A stretch of 12,694 nucleotides of DNA from CAZFQG01 sp964520785 (lineage in GTDB: Bacteria > Planctomycetota > Planctomycetia > Pirellulales > Thermoguttaceae), in the NCBI GenBank assembly GCA_964520785.1, contig CAZFQG010000184.1, forward strand, positions 1-12,694, read 5' to 3'. The notes under the pieces were generated by a model, which saw only the letters and a program-made list of their open reading frames with translations, ran no database searches and was not told the origin of the DNA. Every line of letters begins with the position of its first letter. Position 1 is the first letter of the stretch. The position numbers were made by a program, and so were the translations under genes. This document shows, one piece after another, positions 1 to 7,477 of this stretch.

Positions 1-1845
1 TTGCGCCATCAGGGGGACACGCCGCCGGATATCCGTGAGTTTCGGCCCGAGCTGCCGGAGGAAATCTCGCTTCTGATGCGGAAGATGATGGCGAAGGACC
101 CGGACCGGCGGTTCCGCAACCCGGCGATGCTTGTGGAGCAACTCCTCATCGTCGCGGAACATATCGGATTGCGGACGGACCGCCACCGACCCTGGCCCGC
201 CCCAACCCTCGCGGAAGACTCCGTTCTGCAGCGGCATCTTCCTTGGATCATTCCGACGTGTTTGCTTTTCGGGATTGGCGCGGCATTGAGTGTGTTTTGG
301 GCTCCTCCATCCCGCGAACCCGTCGCGATTTCGGATACGATGTCTACCGAGCCGGGTGGGGTCGCTCCGGTGGTTTTCCCGGGAGCGGCGGCGCCCGAGG
401 TCGGTCCTCCATCGACTCCCCTCGATACGGGGCCTTCCACGACGAGCGAGCCGGGCCGTACCACGTCGCCGCAAGAACCGCCCAGCGAGCGCGCCAGACC
501 CGGCATTCCGCCTCCTGCCGCGGAGTTCGGGAACGGTGCACCCGTTCGCGAAGAGGTCTCGATTCCGGCCGAACGTTCGCTCCCGGTCCCTCGGAGCGGC
601 GAGAAGCCCCTAACGGACCGTGAAACCAATCTGAACACCGCCATCGTAGACCCTTCGGCGATACCGGCACCCGGCGTGTACTCGACGGTGGCCGAAGCGT
701 TGCGGCGCGCGCCGGACGCCACGACGGTGGAACTGCGTTTTTCCGGAACCGTCCAGGAAACCCCATGGGACCTTGTCGGCCGAAACGTTCGGGTTTTCGC
801 CGCGGCCGATTCACGACCGGTCTTGCGTTTTGCGCGGCAAACGGTGCCTTTGCGGCGGCATGAGTCGTTGATCCGAGTTGCCGGTGGTCGGTTGGACCTC
901 GTCGACGCGGCGGTCGAACTCGATGTTCGCGACGTTCCTCTGGCCGATACCGTCGAGCGGTGGACCTTGTTCGAATTCACTGGTGGCGCGAAACTGGCTT
1001 TCCGGGGCTCCGGAATAACCGTTCGAAACGCCGCGGACCGCGGAATTCCCTACCACGAGGACGTCGCCGTTTTCCGCGCCGCCGGGGCCGGGGAGTCAAG
1101 CGGCCCCAGCGGTGATGACTCGGCTGCGGCCTCGACGAGAAACGGAGTCTCGATAGAACTCGGCGACACCGTCGTTCGGGGTGAAGCGTCTCTGTTGAGC
1201 GTGGACGAACCGGTCGCGGTCGCCCTCTCGTGGAATAACGGATTACTCGCGGTAAACCGGCCCGCCCTGGCCACGCGCGGAATTCGCTCCGGCGGCAACG
1301 GCGCTTCCATCGACGTCGAATGGCGCCACGTGACGGCGATTCTCGATGCCGGCTTTTGGCGGATGGTCGATACGGAGAACCGGTTGGGGCGCGTTCGCGT
1401 CAGCGTCACGACCACGGATTGCATCTTCGCCACGTCGACGGCCGATCCGCTCATCGAGCAGACTGATGGCCAGGACCTGGAACGGTTGCACCGGATGCTC
1501 AACTGGAATGGTGAGCGAAACTTCTACCAGGGGTTTCAGACCTTTTGGAGTATCCGCCACGCCGGCTCCGTCGATCCGGTCGAGACCTGGGACTTCGAGC
1601 AGTGGAAGACCTATTGGGGGCCGGAGCAGGAAAACCTGCCGAATCTTGAACGCGTGGTCTGGAAGAAGCCTCTTCCGAGGAACCGTCCCTTCAGCGAGCA
1701 CGTTCCCCGAGACTATGCTTTGAACGAAGACCCCGGCGTCAACCCCGCCGCCGCCGCGGCGACCGATGGTCAAGACGTCGGCGCGCTCCTCGAAAAGCTC
1801 CCCGAATTCCCGGCCGCATTGACAACGTCGAAAACCGTGCAATAA
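1..1845 (+). CDS. Ser/Thr protein kinase, C-terminal part (5' end outside window), membrane-anchored with long extracytoplasmic domain
   Basis: The open frame enters from the left edge, so the TTG at position 1 is not the start. Residues 1-55 match the last helices of a Hanks-type kinase domain: the run MMAKDPDRRF is the subdomain XI signature with its conserved Arg. Residues 80-100 form one hydrophobic segment, taken as a single transmembrane helix. A Pro/Ser/Thr/Gly-rich linker follows to about residue 215. The remaining ~400 residues contain many short beta-rich stretches and could be a right-handed beta-helix-like domain; that is inference. Kinases with this cytoplasmic kinase, one helix and large outer part are common in Planctomycetota. 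ATP-binding and catalytic-loop motifs are outside the window, so activity cannot be judged. The gene ends 36 bp before the tRNA and is most likely host chromosome flanking the element. Confidence 0.88.
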   Translation: MRHQGDTPPDIREFRPELPEEISLLMRKMMAKDPDRRFRNPAMLVEQLLIVAEHIGLRTDRHRPWPAPTLAEDSVLQRHLPWIIPTCLLFGIGAALSVFWAPPSREPVAISDTMSTEPGGVAPVVFPGAAAPEVGPPSTPLDTGPSTTSEPGRTTSPQEPPSERARPGIPPPAAEFGNGAPVREEVSIPAERSLPVPRSGEKPLTDRETNLNTAIVDPSAIPAPGVYSTVAEALRRAPDATTVELRFSGTVQETPWDLVGRNVRVFAAADSRPVLRFARQTVPLRRHESLIRVAGGRLDLVDAAVELDVRDVPLADTVERWTLFEFTGGAKLAFRGSGITVRNAADRGIPYHEDVAVFRAAGAGESSGPSGDDSAAASTRNGVSIELGDTVVRGEASLLSVDEPVAVALSWNNGLLAVNRPALATRGIRSGGNGASIDVEWRHVTAILDAGFWRMVDTENRLGRVRVSVTTTDCIFATSTADPLIEQTDGQDLERLHRMLNWNGERNFYQGFQTFWSIRHAGSVDPVETWDFEQWKTYWGPEQENLPNLERVVWKKPLPRNRPFSEHVPRDYALNEDPGVNPAAAAATDGQDVGALLEKLPEFPAALTTSKTVQ

Positions 1846-1881
1846 TACCGCCACGCTTCCAGACACCGGAGCACCATATTC

Positions 1882-1955
1882 GGGCGATTAGCTCAGTTGG
1901 TTAGAGCGCCACGCTTACAACGTGGATGCCGGCGGTTCGAGTCCGTCATCGCCCA
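1882..1955 (+). tRNA. tRNA-Val (anticodon UAC)
   Basis: A full cloverleaf can be folded by eye. The acceptor stem GGGCGAT (1882-1888) pairs perfectly with ATCGCCC (1948-1954), with discriminator A1955. The D stem is GCTC/GAGC (1891-1894, 1904-1907). The anticodon stem CCACG/CGTGG (1909-1913, 1921-1925) closes loop CTTACAA, giving anticodon TAC at 1916-1918, which reads GUA (Val). The T stem is GGCGG/CCGTC with one G-T pair and loop TTCGAGT. CCA is not encoded. The 3' half overlaps, in antisense, the end of the tyrosine recombinase gene, as expected for a tRNA used as an integration site. The element appears to have restored the 3' end, because the tRNA is intact. Confidence 0.96.
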
Positions 1956-3638
1956 GTCCAAAGACCCGTTGCCAGTCGTTGACAGCGGGTCTTTTCTTTT
2001 GTCACCGCAACGACTTACGGCGAGCGTTCCCGCATCGGCCTTACCCCCCCTATCGGCGGCGACGTTGTCAGCGATTGCCCCCAGTGTGCCCCGCTTGCCC
2101 ATGCGTAGTGCAAACTTTGGTGCAAACTCGTCGGCCGAATGATCGTCGGTCCCGGTAGCCTTGGCCGCCGCCGCTTGCTGTGACGAACCGGCCGGCGGGA
2201 GAGCCGGTAGCGATTCAACAGCCCCCGCGACGTCCAGCAGTCGGGGGTCGGTGTACGTGTTCATGGTGAGATTGATCGTCGAATGACGCATCGCCGCCTG
2301 CGCCACCCGAGGAGCCACCCCGGCGGCCGACAGCCAGCTTGCGAAAGTCCCGCGAAGAGAGTGGAAGTCAACCACCCGGCCCCGGTCGTCGGTCTTGGGG
2401 ATACTGGCGGCTTGGAGGTCCAGATCAAAGGCCCGGATCGCGGGGACCGTGTCGAATATCCTCGCCTGCGCATCTCGGACGGGACGACCCACCGAAGGAA
2501 ACGCTAGTACCTCAGCAGGGACCCCGAATCGCTCGTCGAGCCAGTCCCGCAACTCCGCGGCCACGTCGGCCCGTAGCGGAAGCACCGCCCCGCGGCGAGA
2601 CTTCTCGTCCGACGCCCGAATAACGATAGCCGGGGACGGCCCGTCAATGTCCTGAATCCAGCCAATAGCCAGTTTTCGCACTTCGCCGCGGCGCATGCCT
2701 GTTGCCAAGGCCAACCTGTAGACCATCCGGCGTTCGCGGCCCTTACGTTCAAGCCGTTCCCGGGCGTACGGTTTGAGTCGTTCGCGCCCTTTCGCTGTCG
2801 CCTCTTCAAGGTTCTCCCATGTGAGGGGGTCGCGTTGCCAGGTGCGACGGCTCCGCCTGTTGGCCCGCTTCTCCGCGCCCCCCCGGGCAATGGTGGCCCG
2901 CCCATGCTCAGCAACGGGCCGCAACTCAGCGGCTCGCAGAAGCCGCGCGGCCTCGTCAAGCGTCAACGCTCGGCGTTCCCGGCGGCGATCCACTGCTACG
3001 TTTGCTTTCGGCACCCGGATAATCGGGTTGGCGACAAGTCGCCCCTCGGCAACGCACCAATTGCAGAACGTGACCCAGGCGGACCGGTACTCATTGCGCG
3101 TCGCGGCAGCCATACCTGCACCGCCCCGGGTGAGCAGCCAGCGGTCGAAAGCGGAAGCATCTATATCGGAAAGCCGGCCCCAGGCACAATCACAGACAAC
3201 CCGCCGAAGCTGTGAGTCGGTATCGTTGACCCGCCGGGATAAGCCTCTGGCTCTCTGGCGAGAAATGAAGTCGGCAATATGGTCAATAATTGCCTCTCGC
3301 TGGTAATCAATCGCGGCATCCTCACTGGACGAGAGAATTCCCCCTCGCACTTTCTCGGCCCGTTTCTCCAGTTCCGTCAAAATCGACCGGGCGGCGGATT
3401 CGTCCCGGCAACCGGTCGCCGTTTCCCGGACAATCCCCGCGCCGTCCCTGAATTTCGCGGTGAAGGTTCGGGCGACAACGACAATCCGCGTCGAGCCGTC
3501 CCGCCCCTTGGTAACGGGTGCCGTCCGGCGTTTCTTCTTCGCGTCGATCCACTCGGCGAGCCGTTGGCCCTTGCGGACGATAATTCTTGCACCCGCCGGC
3601 AGCGGCTTGGTTGCAGTCTTCCGGAATACGCTTCCCAT
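1893..3638 (-). CDS. Tyrosine recombinase / integrase (581 aa)
   Basis: This is a site-specific recombinase expected to integrate and excise the element at tRNA-Val. All catalytic residues of the family are visible: Arg316 (in LATGMRRGEV), Lys346 (DEKSRRG), His426 and Arg429 (HSLRG), His452 (RHS) and nucleophile Tyr462 (NTYTDP). A core-binding (SAM-like) domain lies at about residues 115-215. A basic N-terminal ~100 residues could be an arm-binding region. The start at ATG 3638 is preferred over the upstream in-frame ATG at 3668 because AAAGG lies 8-10 nt before it and it leaves 35 nt after the upstream HTH gene, probably its co-transcribed partner. The ~119 residues after Tyr462 form an unusually long tail. 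Its last ~35 residues are encoded by the tRNA terminator hairpin and by the tRNA itself in antisense (residues 562-581). Confidence 0.95.
   Translation of the reverse strand: MGSVFRKTATKPLPAGARIIVRKGQRLAEWIDAKKKRRTAPVTKGRDGSTRIVVVARTFTAKFRDGAGIVRETATGCRDESAARSILTELEKRAEKVRGGILSSSEDAAIDYQREAIIDHIADFISRQRARGLSRRVNDTDSQLRRVVCDCAWGRLSDIDASAFDRWLLTRGGAGMAAATRNEYRSAWVTFCNWCVAEGRLVANPIIRVPKANVAVDRRRERRALTLDEAARLLRAAELRPVAEHGRATIARGGAEKRANRRSRRTWQRDPLTWENLEEATAKGRERLKPYARERLERKGRERRMVYRLALATGMRRGEVRKLAIGWIQDIDGPSPAIVIRASDEKSRRGAVLPLRADVAAELRDWLDERFGVPAEVLAFPSVGRPVRDAQARIFDTVPAIRAFDLDLQAASIPKTDDRGRVVDFHSLRGTFASWLSAAGVAPRVAQAAMRHSTINLTMNTYTDPRLLDVAGAVESLPALPPAGSSQQAAAAKATGTDDHSADEFAPKFALRMGKRGTLGAIADNVAADRGGKADAGTLAVSRCGDKRKDPLSTTGNGSLDWAMTDSNRRHPRCKRGALTN
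1920..1955. other. Probable attL: junction of chromosome and element in the 3' half of tRNA-Val
   Basis: The recombinase gene ends inside the tRNA and every other element gene lies on the 3' side of it. This is the usual arrangement when a tyrosine recombinase inserts DNA into the anticodon-to-3' part of a tRNA gene. The exact crossover cannot be fixed without attR or an empty site. The limits given are the anticodon loop edge and the discriminator base. I searched the rest of the window by eye for a second copy of the T arm plus acceptor end and found none. Confidence 0.6.
1960..1998 (+). terminator. Intrinsic terminator of tRNA-Val
   Basis: The arms AAAGACCCGTTG (1960-1971) and CAGCGGGTCTTT (1983-1994) form a 12-bp stem with one G-T pair and an 11-nt loop, followed by a T-rich tail TTTCTTTT. 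It lies 5 nt after the tRNA. On the opposite strand the same bases are codons of the recombinase C-terminal tail, so this is a terminator inside an antisense coding region. It may work in both directions, since the minus-strand stem also ends in three T. Confidence 0.82.
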
Positions 3639-3673
3639 TGTTTCGCCTTTCCGTCTTGTCGGCGGCAAGCCGG

Positions 3674-3958
3674 TCAGTTCGCCTTTCGTTTCCTTGTCTT
3701 CCTCGCCAGCATCGGCCGCGCTCGGTTCTCCGGCGTCGGTTCCGGCGGCACGGCTTCGGGGTCCGGTACCAGTTGCAGCCCCAAGAAGGCGGCGAGCCGG
3801 TCGGCTTTGTCGAGCCGGATACTGGTCCCCCCGCGAATCAATCGGCGAACGGTCGGCTCCGGAACCCCCGCCCCTTGGGCGACACGGTATCCCGTCAACC
3901 CGCTTCGCTGAATTGCCGTTCGTAATGATTCCGTTATCGTCGGCTTTTTCTTTCTCAT
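3674..3958 (-). CDS. XRE-like helix-turn-helix transcriptional regulator (94 aa)
   Basis: Residues ~20-60 read as an XRE/Cro-CI type HTH: GYRVAQGAGVPEPTVRRLIR has the usual spacing of first helix, turn and recognition helix, followed by a helix typical of the family (LDKADRLAAFLGLQL). The tail from residue 64 is rich in Pro, Glu and basic residues and probably disordered. There is no ribosome-binding site before ATG 3958, but a good promoter lies immediately upstream, so the mRNA may be leaderless. It lies just before the integrase gene and just after a repeat cluster. A role in controlling integrase or the switch to replication is inferred from position only. Confidence 0.8.
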   Translation of the reverse strand: MRKKKPTITESLRTAIQRSGLTGYRVAQGAGVPEPTVRRLIRGGTSIRLDKADRLAAFLGLQLVPDPEAVPPEPTPENRARPMLARKTRKRKAN

Positions 3959-3964
3959 GGTATC

Positions 3965-3993
3965 ATTATTGACTATATCGGCAATCCCGTCAA
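3965..3993 (-). promoter_or_regulatory. Sigma70-like promoter of the XRE-int pair, giving a leaderless transcript
   Basis: On the minus strand a -35 box TTGACG (3988-3993) and a -10 box AATAAT (3965-3970) are separated by exactly 17 nt. Only six bases (GATACC) separate the -10 box from the ATG at 3958. Transcription would therefore begin at or next to the start codon, which fits the absence of a Shine-Dalgarno sequence. Box matches are 5 of 6 in each case. Confidence 0.65.
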
Positions 3994-4072
3994 GCGGTGC
4001 CCGGTTTTTTTCTTTGAGTGGTCCCGACGGGCGCAGCCCGGGAGGGGCCGCCTTCTGGTCCCTTATGGGATA

Positions 4073-4138
4073 GGTGACACCGGCGTCCCCTGTTCCGGGC
4101 GCGAAATGTCACTACATAAGGTGACACCAGTGTCCCCT
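4073..4138. repeat. Two 19-bp repeats GGTGACACCRGYGTCCCCT with internal dyads (operator or iteron candidate)
   Basis: Copy 1 is GGTGACACCGGCGTCCCCT at 4073-4091 and copy 2 is GGTGACACCAGTGTCCCCT at 4120-4138. They differ at two positions and start 47 bp apart. Each is an imperfect palindrome: GGTGACAC against GTGTCCCC around a CA centre in copy 2 (7 of 8 paired), weaker in copy 1 (6 of 8). A further half-site-like TGTCAC lies between them at 4107-4112. Copy 2 overlaps the stop codon of the winged-helix gene. The cluster lies ~80 bp upstream of the XRE promoter. It could bind the XRE protein or the winged-helix protein, or be part of an origin; the sequence does not decide. Confidence 0.6.
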
Positions 4139-4583
4139 ATCGCTCAGGGGGTGAGCTTGCCGGCGTCACCCCGTCCGGAATCAGCGGCCGGACCCGGTAC
4201 GCCGACGGTCCCCGCCGCAAACTGCCCCGATGAACCACGGCCAGCAGCCCCCGGCTTTTCAGTCGCGTTACGGCCCGTTTCACGGTGCGAACGTCCACCC
4301 CGATCCGGCGCGCCAGGTCGGCTTGTGAAGTCTGCGCGGTCCCGTCCGGCTTGGTGTCCCGCCAGAGCAGCAGCCACGTCAATACCTCGGCCCTCGACAG
4401 TCGGCCCGCGCTGAAGTCGAGAAACGCATTTATCACCCCGAACCGGTCCCGTGTCGTCCGGCGAGAGCCCTTTTTCTTCGGCTTTTTAGCGTCCTCCTGG
4501 TCCCGGGCGGTCAGTATCGGGCCCCCTCGGTCCATCGGCGGCGGTTCTTGGCCTACGGGGATCGGTTTCAAGTCGGCGAGCAT
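4137..4583 (-). CDS. Winged-helix DNA-binding protein of the replication module (148 aa)
   Basis: Residues ~1-45 are Pro- and Lys-rich and probably disordered, with a strongly basic patch KKPKKKGSRR. Residues ~50-130 form a winged-helix fold: helix RAEVLTWLLLWRD, then TSQADLARRIGVDVRTVKRA as a clear HTH and GLLAVVHRGS as the wing. This resembles the helix-turn-helix domains of plasmid and phage replication initiators and MarR/GntR-like regulators. I do not recognise a specific family. The start codon shares one base with the stop of the helicase gene (TAATG), so the two are probably translationally coupled. As last gene of the primase-helicase module with repeats right after it, a role as origin-binding initiator or module regulator is plausible. 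Confidence 0.75.
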   Translation of the reverse strand: MLADLKPIPVGQEPPPMDRGGPILTARDQEDAKKPKKKGSRRTTRDRFGVINAFLDFSAGRLSRAEVLTWLLLWRDTKPDGTAQTSQADLARRIGVDVRTVKRAVTRLKSRGLLAVVHRGSLRRGPSAYRVRPLIPDGVTPASSPPER

Positions 4584-5521
4584 TAGTCTTCGTCCCCCTC
4601 GCCATCGTCGGCAGCGGGCGAAGTGTCATTCCACAACGCGGCAGTCGCCAATTGCAGTTCCCCTGATCCCGGGCTCCATACGAACGAGTCGGCGTCCTCA
4701 AACCGCTGCGTCGCGCGGTGAAAGTTGAGAACCAAGTCTTTCGTTTCAGAGTGCCGCGCCTTCAGGTGTTTTAGCCTAACGGTGTCGGCTTCCTCGGGGA
4801 CCAAAATAAAGGCGGAATCCGCGCCAAATTCCAGTTCGCTGCTTTCGCGGAAACTCGCCAAGTTCAGCCCGTTGCCGTCGTAAGAGCTTCGGCCGCGGCT
4901 GTCCTTTGTTCGCCCCACGGCGGCGACGACAATCAGCCCCACGTCGTTGTCGGCGAATTGCCGCAAGAAGTTCATCGTCGAATTAACCGAGGCCCGTTTG
5001 TCGGCATGATTCCCCGGCGGCGGGATTCGCTGGATATAGTCCAACAGCAATAAATCGGCTTGGAAGGCATCGGCCGAAAGGGCAGCGTTTTCCAAACTGA
5101 ACGGCGGCCTTACGAAAGCAAGCCTCTCGCCGATGGACTCAAGCGTGTTCAACGCCTGATCGAGCCGGTCGGCATGTTCGGCGTGAAAGTTGCGGTGCCG
5201 AATCGTCTTCAAGTTGATTCCCGACAGCCGCGCCAACTGCCGATCCAGGAGCACCCGGGGCGGCATCTCGACAGAGCACACCAGAACGCGAAGCGTCGGC
5301 GTCAATCGCAATGCGTCGATCACGAGTTGCATCGCGAAAGCGGATTTGCCGGCGCCCGGCGCCCCGCCCAACAGCATCACCAGCCCCGGGCCGATTTCGA
5401 TTCGAGCCAGTTCGCCCGTGCCGACCGGCCAGAGCACGGGCCCCGAGCCGGTCAGCACGTCATCTTTCCAAACGTCGAAGGTGTCGGCGGCGGAAGTGAA
5501 GTTCGCTTTGCGTTTGCTCAT
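4583..5521 (-). CDS. DnaB-like RecA-fold helicase/ATPase (312 aa)
   Basis: This is a hexameric-helicase type ATPase. Walker A is GGAPGAGKS (residues 52-60, Lys59), a catalytic Glu follows in CSVEMPP (Glu85), and Walker B is DLLLLDYIQ ending at Asp161. A DnaB-like stretch RESSELEFGADSAFIL and a basic segment KHLKARHSE (finger-like) come further on. Spacing fits the C-terminal half of DnaB/RepA helicases; the N-terminal DnaB domain that binds primase is absent, and only ~40 residues precede the core. ATG 5521 is chosen because it overlaps the primase stop as ATGA and has GGAGG ~10 nt upstream; a longer frame to 5575 has no such support. It probably unwinds element DNA together with the adjacent primase. 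The acidic C-terminus (DDGEGDED) could be an interaction tail. Confidence 0.88.
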   Translation of the reverse strand: MSKRKANFTSAADTFDVWKDDVLTGSGPVLWPVGTGELARIEIGPGLVMLLGGAPGAGKSAFAMQLVIDALRLTPTLRVLVCSVEMPPRVLLDRQLARLSGINLKTIRHRNFHAEHADRLDQALNTLESIGERLAFVRPPFSLENAALSADAFQADLLLLDYIQRIPPPGNHADKRASVNSTMNFLRQFADNDVGLIVVAAVGRTKDSRGRSSYDGNGLNLASFRESSELEFGADSAFILVPEEADTVRLKHLKARHSETKDLVLNFHRATQRFEDADSFVWSPGSGELQLATAALWNDTSPAADDGEGDED

Positions 5522-6969
5522 CGTGCCGCCCCTCCCGCCGGACGTTGCCCGATAAAGCGTTCGCATTTCCCACAAGTCGTATAAATCCGCCCGTTGATAG
5601 ACGGTGAATCAACCCAGTCTTCCCGGTTGCAGGCGCACTTGAAAGGCGCCGGCAATGGGGCGAGCAAGGCGGTTTCCGGGGGTGCGGGTTGCGGCGTCGT
5701 ATGTTCGCCCTTACCCCAATCAAACCCCGCCGCGTCGACCGTCGCCAGTGGCGGCGGTTCGGCTTCTGTGTTTTCGGGCGGCGGCGACTCGGTTTCAGGT
5801 ACCGCCGATTGCCACAGTCTCGCCAACTGGGATTGCAAGTCACTCGAAACCGGCGAATCCGTCGCCCCTGTCACTTGCTGACAAAACGGCCCCTCAGATC
5901 CGCCAGAATCGCCCGTATTGCGTCCCGGCGGTTCTGCGGCTCCCGAGCCGTCGGGACCGGTTTGCGGCCCTTCTGCATCGTCCTGGTGCGTTGCTTTCGC
6001 CAAAATCGACGAACCGGCGGCGGAAAGGCCGCATTCAATCTGCCGGCGAACCTCTTTCGGTGGTAAACCCGAGTCGAGCGCGGTTTCCTCCAGCAACGCC
6101 ACGGCCAAACCCGGTGGACAACCAAACTCCCCGAGATTCGCGGCGGCGGAAAACAAGAGTCGGTGCCGGTCCCCGGCGCCCGCCCCCTCCCGGATAAATT
6201 CGAGCGTCGAGCAGTTCAATTTCGCCGCGCCGTTACCGGCGGAGCGCCGTGCGGCCTTCGCTTCGGCTTCTTTCGCCACCAGTTCGGCAGCGGCTTGCCA
6301 ATCAGCGGCGGCCGTTTCGTTGGTGGCCGTCGGTTCCGGCATCACGAACGGTTCCGGCGTCTTCGCCGATTCCAGGATCGCGTCGAGCGGCCCCAAGAGT
6401 TCATCGAGCGAAAGACGCCGTTTATGAAGCCCGGTTTTCGGGTGCCGAGAGTTCGGAGCGCGAAACGCGCGAACCTTATCATAGACCCCGCCGTCAATCG
6501 TCACTGACGCCATTTCGGCTAGATGTTCTGCGAAACGCCGCGCCGTCCGGTGGAAATCCGCCGACGGTTCCGGCAACCAGAGTGAAGTCGGCAACCCGAC
6601 ATGAAACCCCTTGCTTCCCGAGAAAAAAACCAGCAGTTCGCCCGGGTTAATGCCGTATCGTTCGATCAGGAAATCGGCCAGCCCCCCGGCTTCCTGGTGC
6701 GCATCGTGCAATTCTTCGGCGTCAATGTCGAACCAAATCCACGGCGACCAGCACGCCCCCGAAAAGCCCGCCGTCGAGCCGCTTTCTTTCAAGTGTGCGG
6801 CGAAGTCATCGCCGAATTGGAAAGCCGACAGGTAGGCTTCGCGGTCTACCTCGGCCCGGTCATCGCAAACCGCGTACCCCGAGAGCGCGGCGGCCGCATC
6901 AACCAACCGCCGTTCCTCAAAACACGCGCCGACGATCCGAAATCCGTAGCGAAAATCAGAAGTTTTCAT
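5518..6969 (-). CDS. AEP-type DNA primase with C-terminal zinc motif (483 aa)
   Basis: An archaeo-eukaryotic primase-polymerase domain fills residues ~30-200. Motif I is WFDIDAEE with Asp81 and Asp83 as metal ligands, motif II is FFSGSKGFHVG with His123, and motif III-like residues are in VTIDGG and RAPNSRH (Asp159, Arg170, His176). Residues ~250-315 form a helical region like the PriCT domains that follow such primases. A long Pro/Glu/Ser-rich linker leads to four cysteines (Cys445, Cys447, Cys466, Cys469), a possible zinc ribbon for DNA contact. The start ATG 6969 has a purine-rich AAAGGGGG upstream and overlaps the DUF669-like gene by 14 nt. It makes primers, and possibly short DNA, for replication of the element together with the downstream helicase. 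Element-coded AEP primases next to a small helicase are typical of satellites and plasmids. Confidence 0.87.
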   Translation of the reverse strand: MKTSDFRYGFRIVGACFEERRLVDAAAALSGYAVCDDRAEVDREAYLSAFQFGDDFAAHLKESGSTAGFSGACWSPWIWFDIDAEELHDAHQEAGGLADFLIERYGINPGELLVFFSGSKGFHVGLPTSLWLPEPSADFHRTARRFAEHLAEMASVTIDGGVYDKVRAFRAPNSRHPKTGLHKRRLSLDELLGPLDAILESAKTPEPFVMPEPTATNETAAADWQAAAELVAKEAEAKAARRSAGNGAAKLNCSTLEFIREGAGAGDRHRLLFSAAANLGEFGCPPGLAVALLEETALDSGLPPKEVRRQIECGLSAAGSSILAKATHQDDAEGPQTGPDGSGAAEPPGRNTGDSGGSEGPFCQQVTGATDSPVSSDLQSQLARLWQSAVPETESPPPENTEAEPPPLATVDAAGFDWGKGEHTTPQPAPPETALLAPLPAPFKCACNREDWVDSPSINGRIYTTCGKCERFIGQRPAGGAAR

Positions 6970-7477
6970 CGTTGCCCCCTTTCTCCGCCGTAGCGGTTTC
7001 AGGTTCCATCGCCGTCCCGGACGTGTCGGCCGGTGCGAATGGGTCCTCGTCCGGTTTGTCGATCCCGATTACCTCGAACATGCGAACCCGGTTGTATTCC
7101 GCTCCGTCATCGTCCTTGCGCAGGGCGAGCTTCACCCGGCAGCGAATCCCCGGCGGCAACGGCTTTTCGAGTTGCTCAAGCGATGTCACCCCGAGCTTCT
7201 GCAGGTCGCGTTTTGCCATCGGCAACGAGGCCGGCGTCAACCACACATCATGCCAGAATTGCCGACCCTCAAACTCGCCTTCCAGCACTTTGAAAGCGAG
7301 TTTGTACCCGGCCGTACCTTTCGTTTTACTGGTAAACAGTTCGCCCGCGACAGCCCGGGCAATATACTCCCCGCCCGGAAGCGGCGCGAAATCCTCGGCG
7401 GCCTCAGTTTCGGTCCAGGACCGGGCTAGCGTTTCCCGGTCGCCATCGCGTAGAATATCAGAAAGAGATTTTCGCAT
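6956..7477 (-). CDS. DUF669-like phage replication protein, probable ssDNA-binding (173 aa)
   Basis: Residues ~30-145 show the pattern of phage DUF669 proteins: LPGGEYIARAV, then a beta strand with KGTAGYKLAFKVLEG and EGRQFWHDVWLT, then a helix and strands ending in VRMFEVIGI. The family lies beside phage helicase and primase genes and is thought to bind single-stranded DNA; that is family knowledge, not seen here. The tail is acidic (DKPDEDPF and after), as in SSB proteins that recruit partners by an acidic C-terminus, although it ends in NDENF. ATG 7477 is preferred over ATG 7492 because GGAG lies 9 nt upstream of it and nothing does for 7492. It overlaps the upstream gene by 20 nt and the primase by 14 nt. 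Confidence 0.78.
   Translation of the reverse strand: MRKSLSDILRDGDRETLARSWTETEAAEDFAPLPGGEYIARAVAGELFTSKTKGTAGYKLAFKVLEGEFEGRQFWHDVWLTPASLPMAKRDLQKLGVTSLEQLEKPLPPGIRCRVKLALRKDDDGAEYNRVRMFEVIGIDKPDEDPFAPADTSGTAMEPETATAEKGGNDENF

Noticed and set aside
9..980. 323-codon minus-strand frame inside the kinase gene
   Set aside because: Ser/Arg/Thr/Gly-rich antisense shadow of a high-GC gene whose plus-strand frame shows kinase and membrane motifs.
4148..4172. Inverted repeat GGGGTGA-N11-TCACCCC near the end of the winged-helix gene
   Set aside because: It resembles the nearby repeat half-sites, but the spacer is 11 rather than 8 and it lies within coding sequence; not strong enough to count as a third copy.
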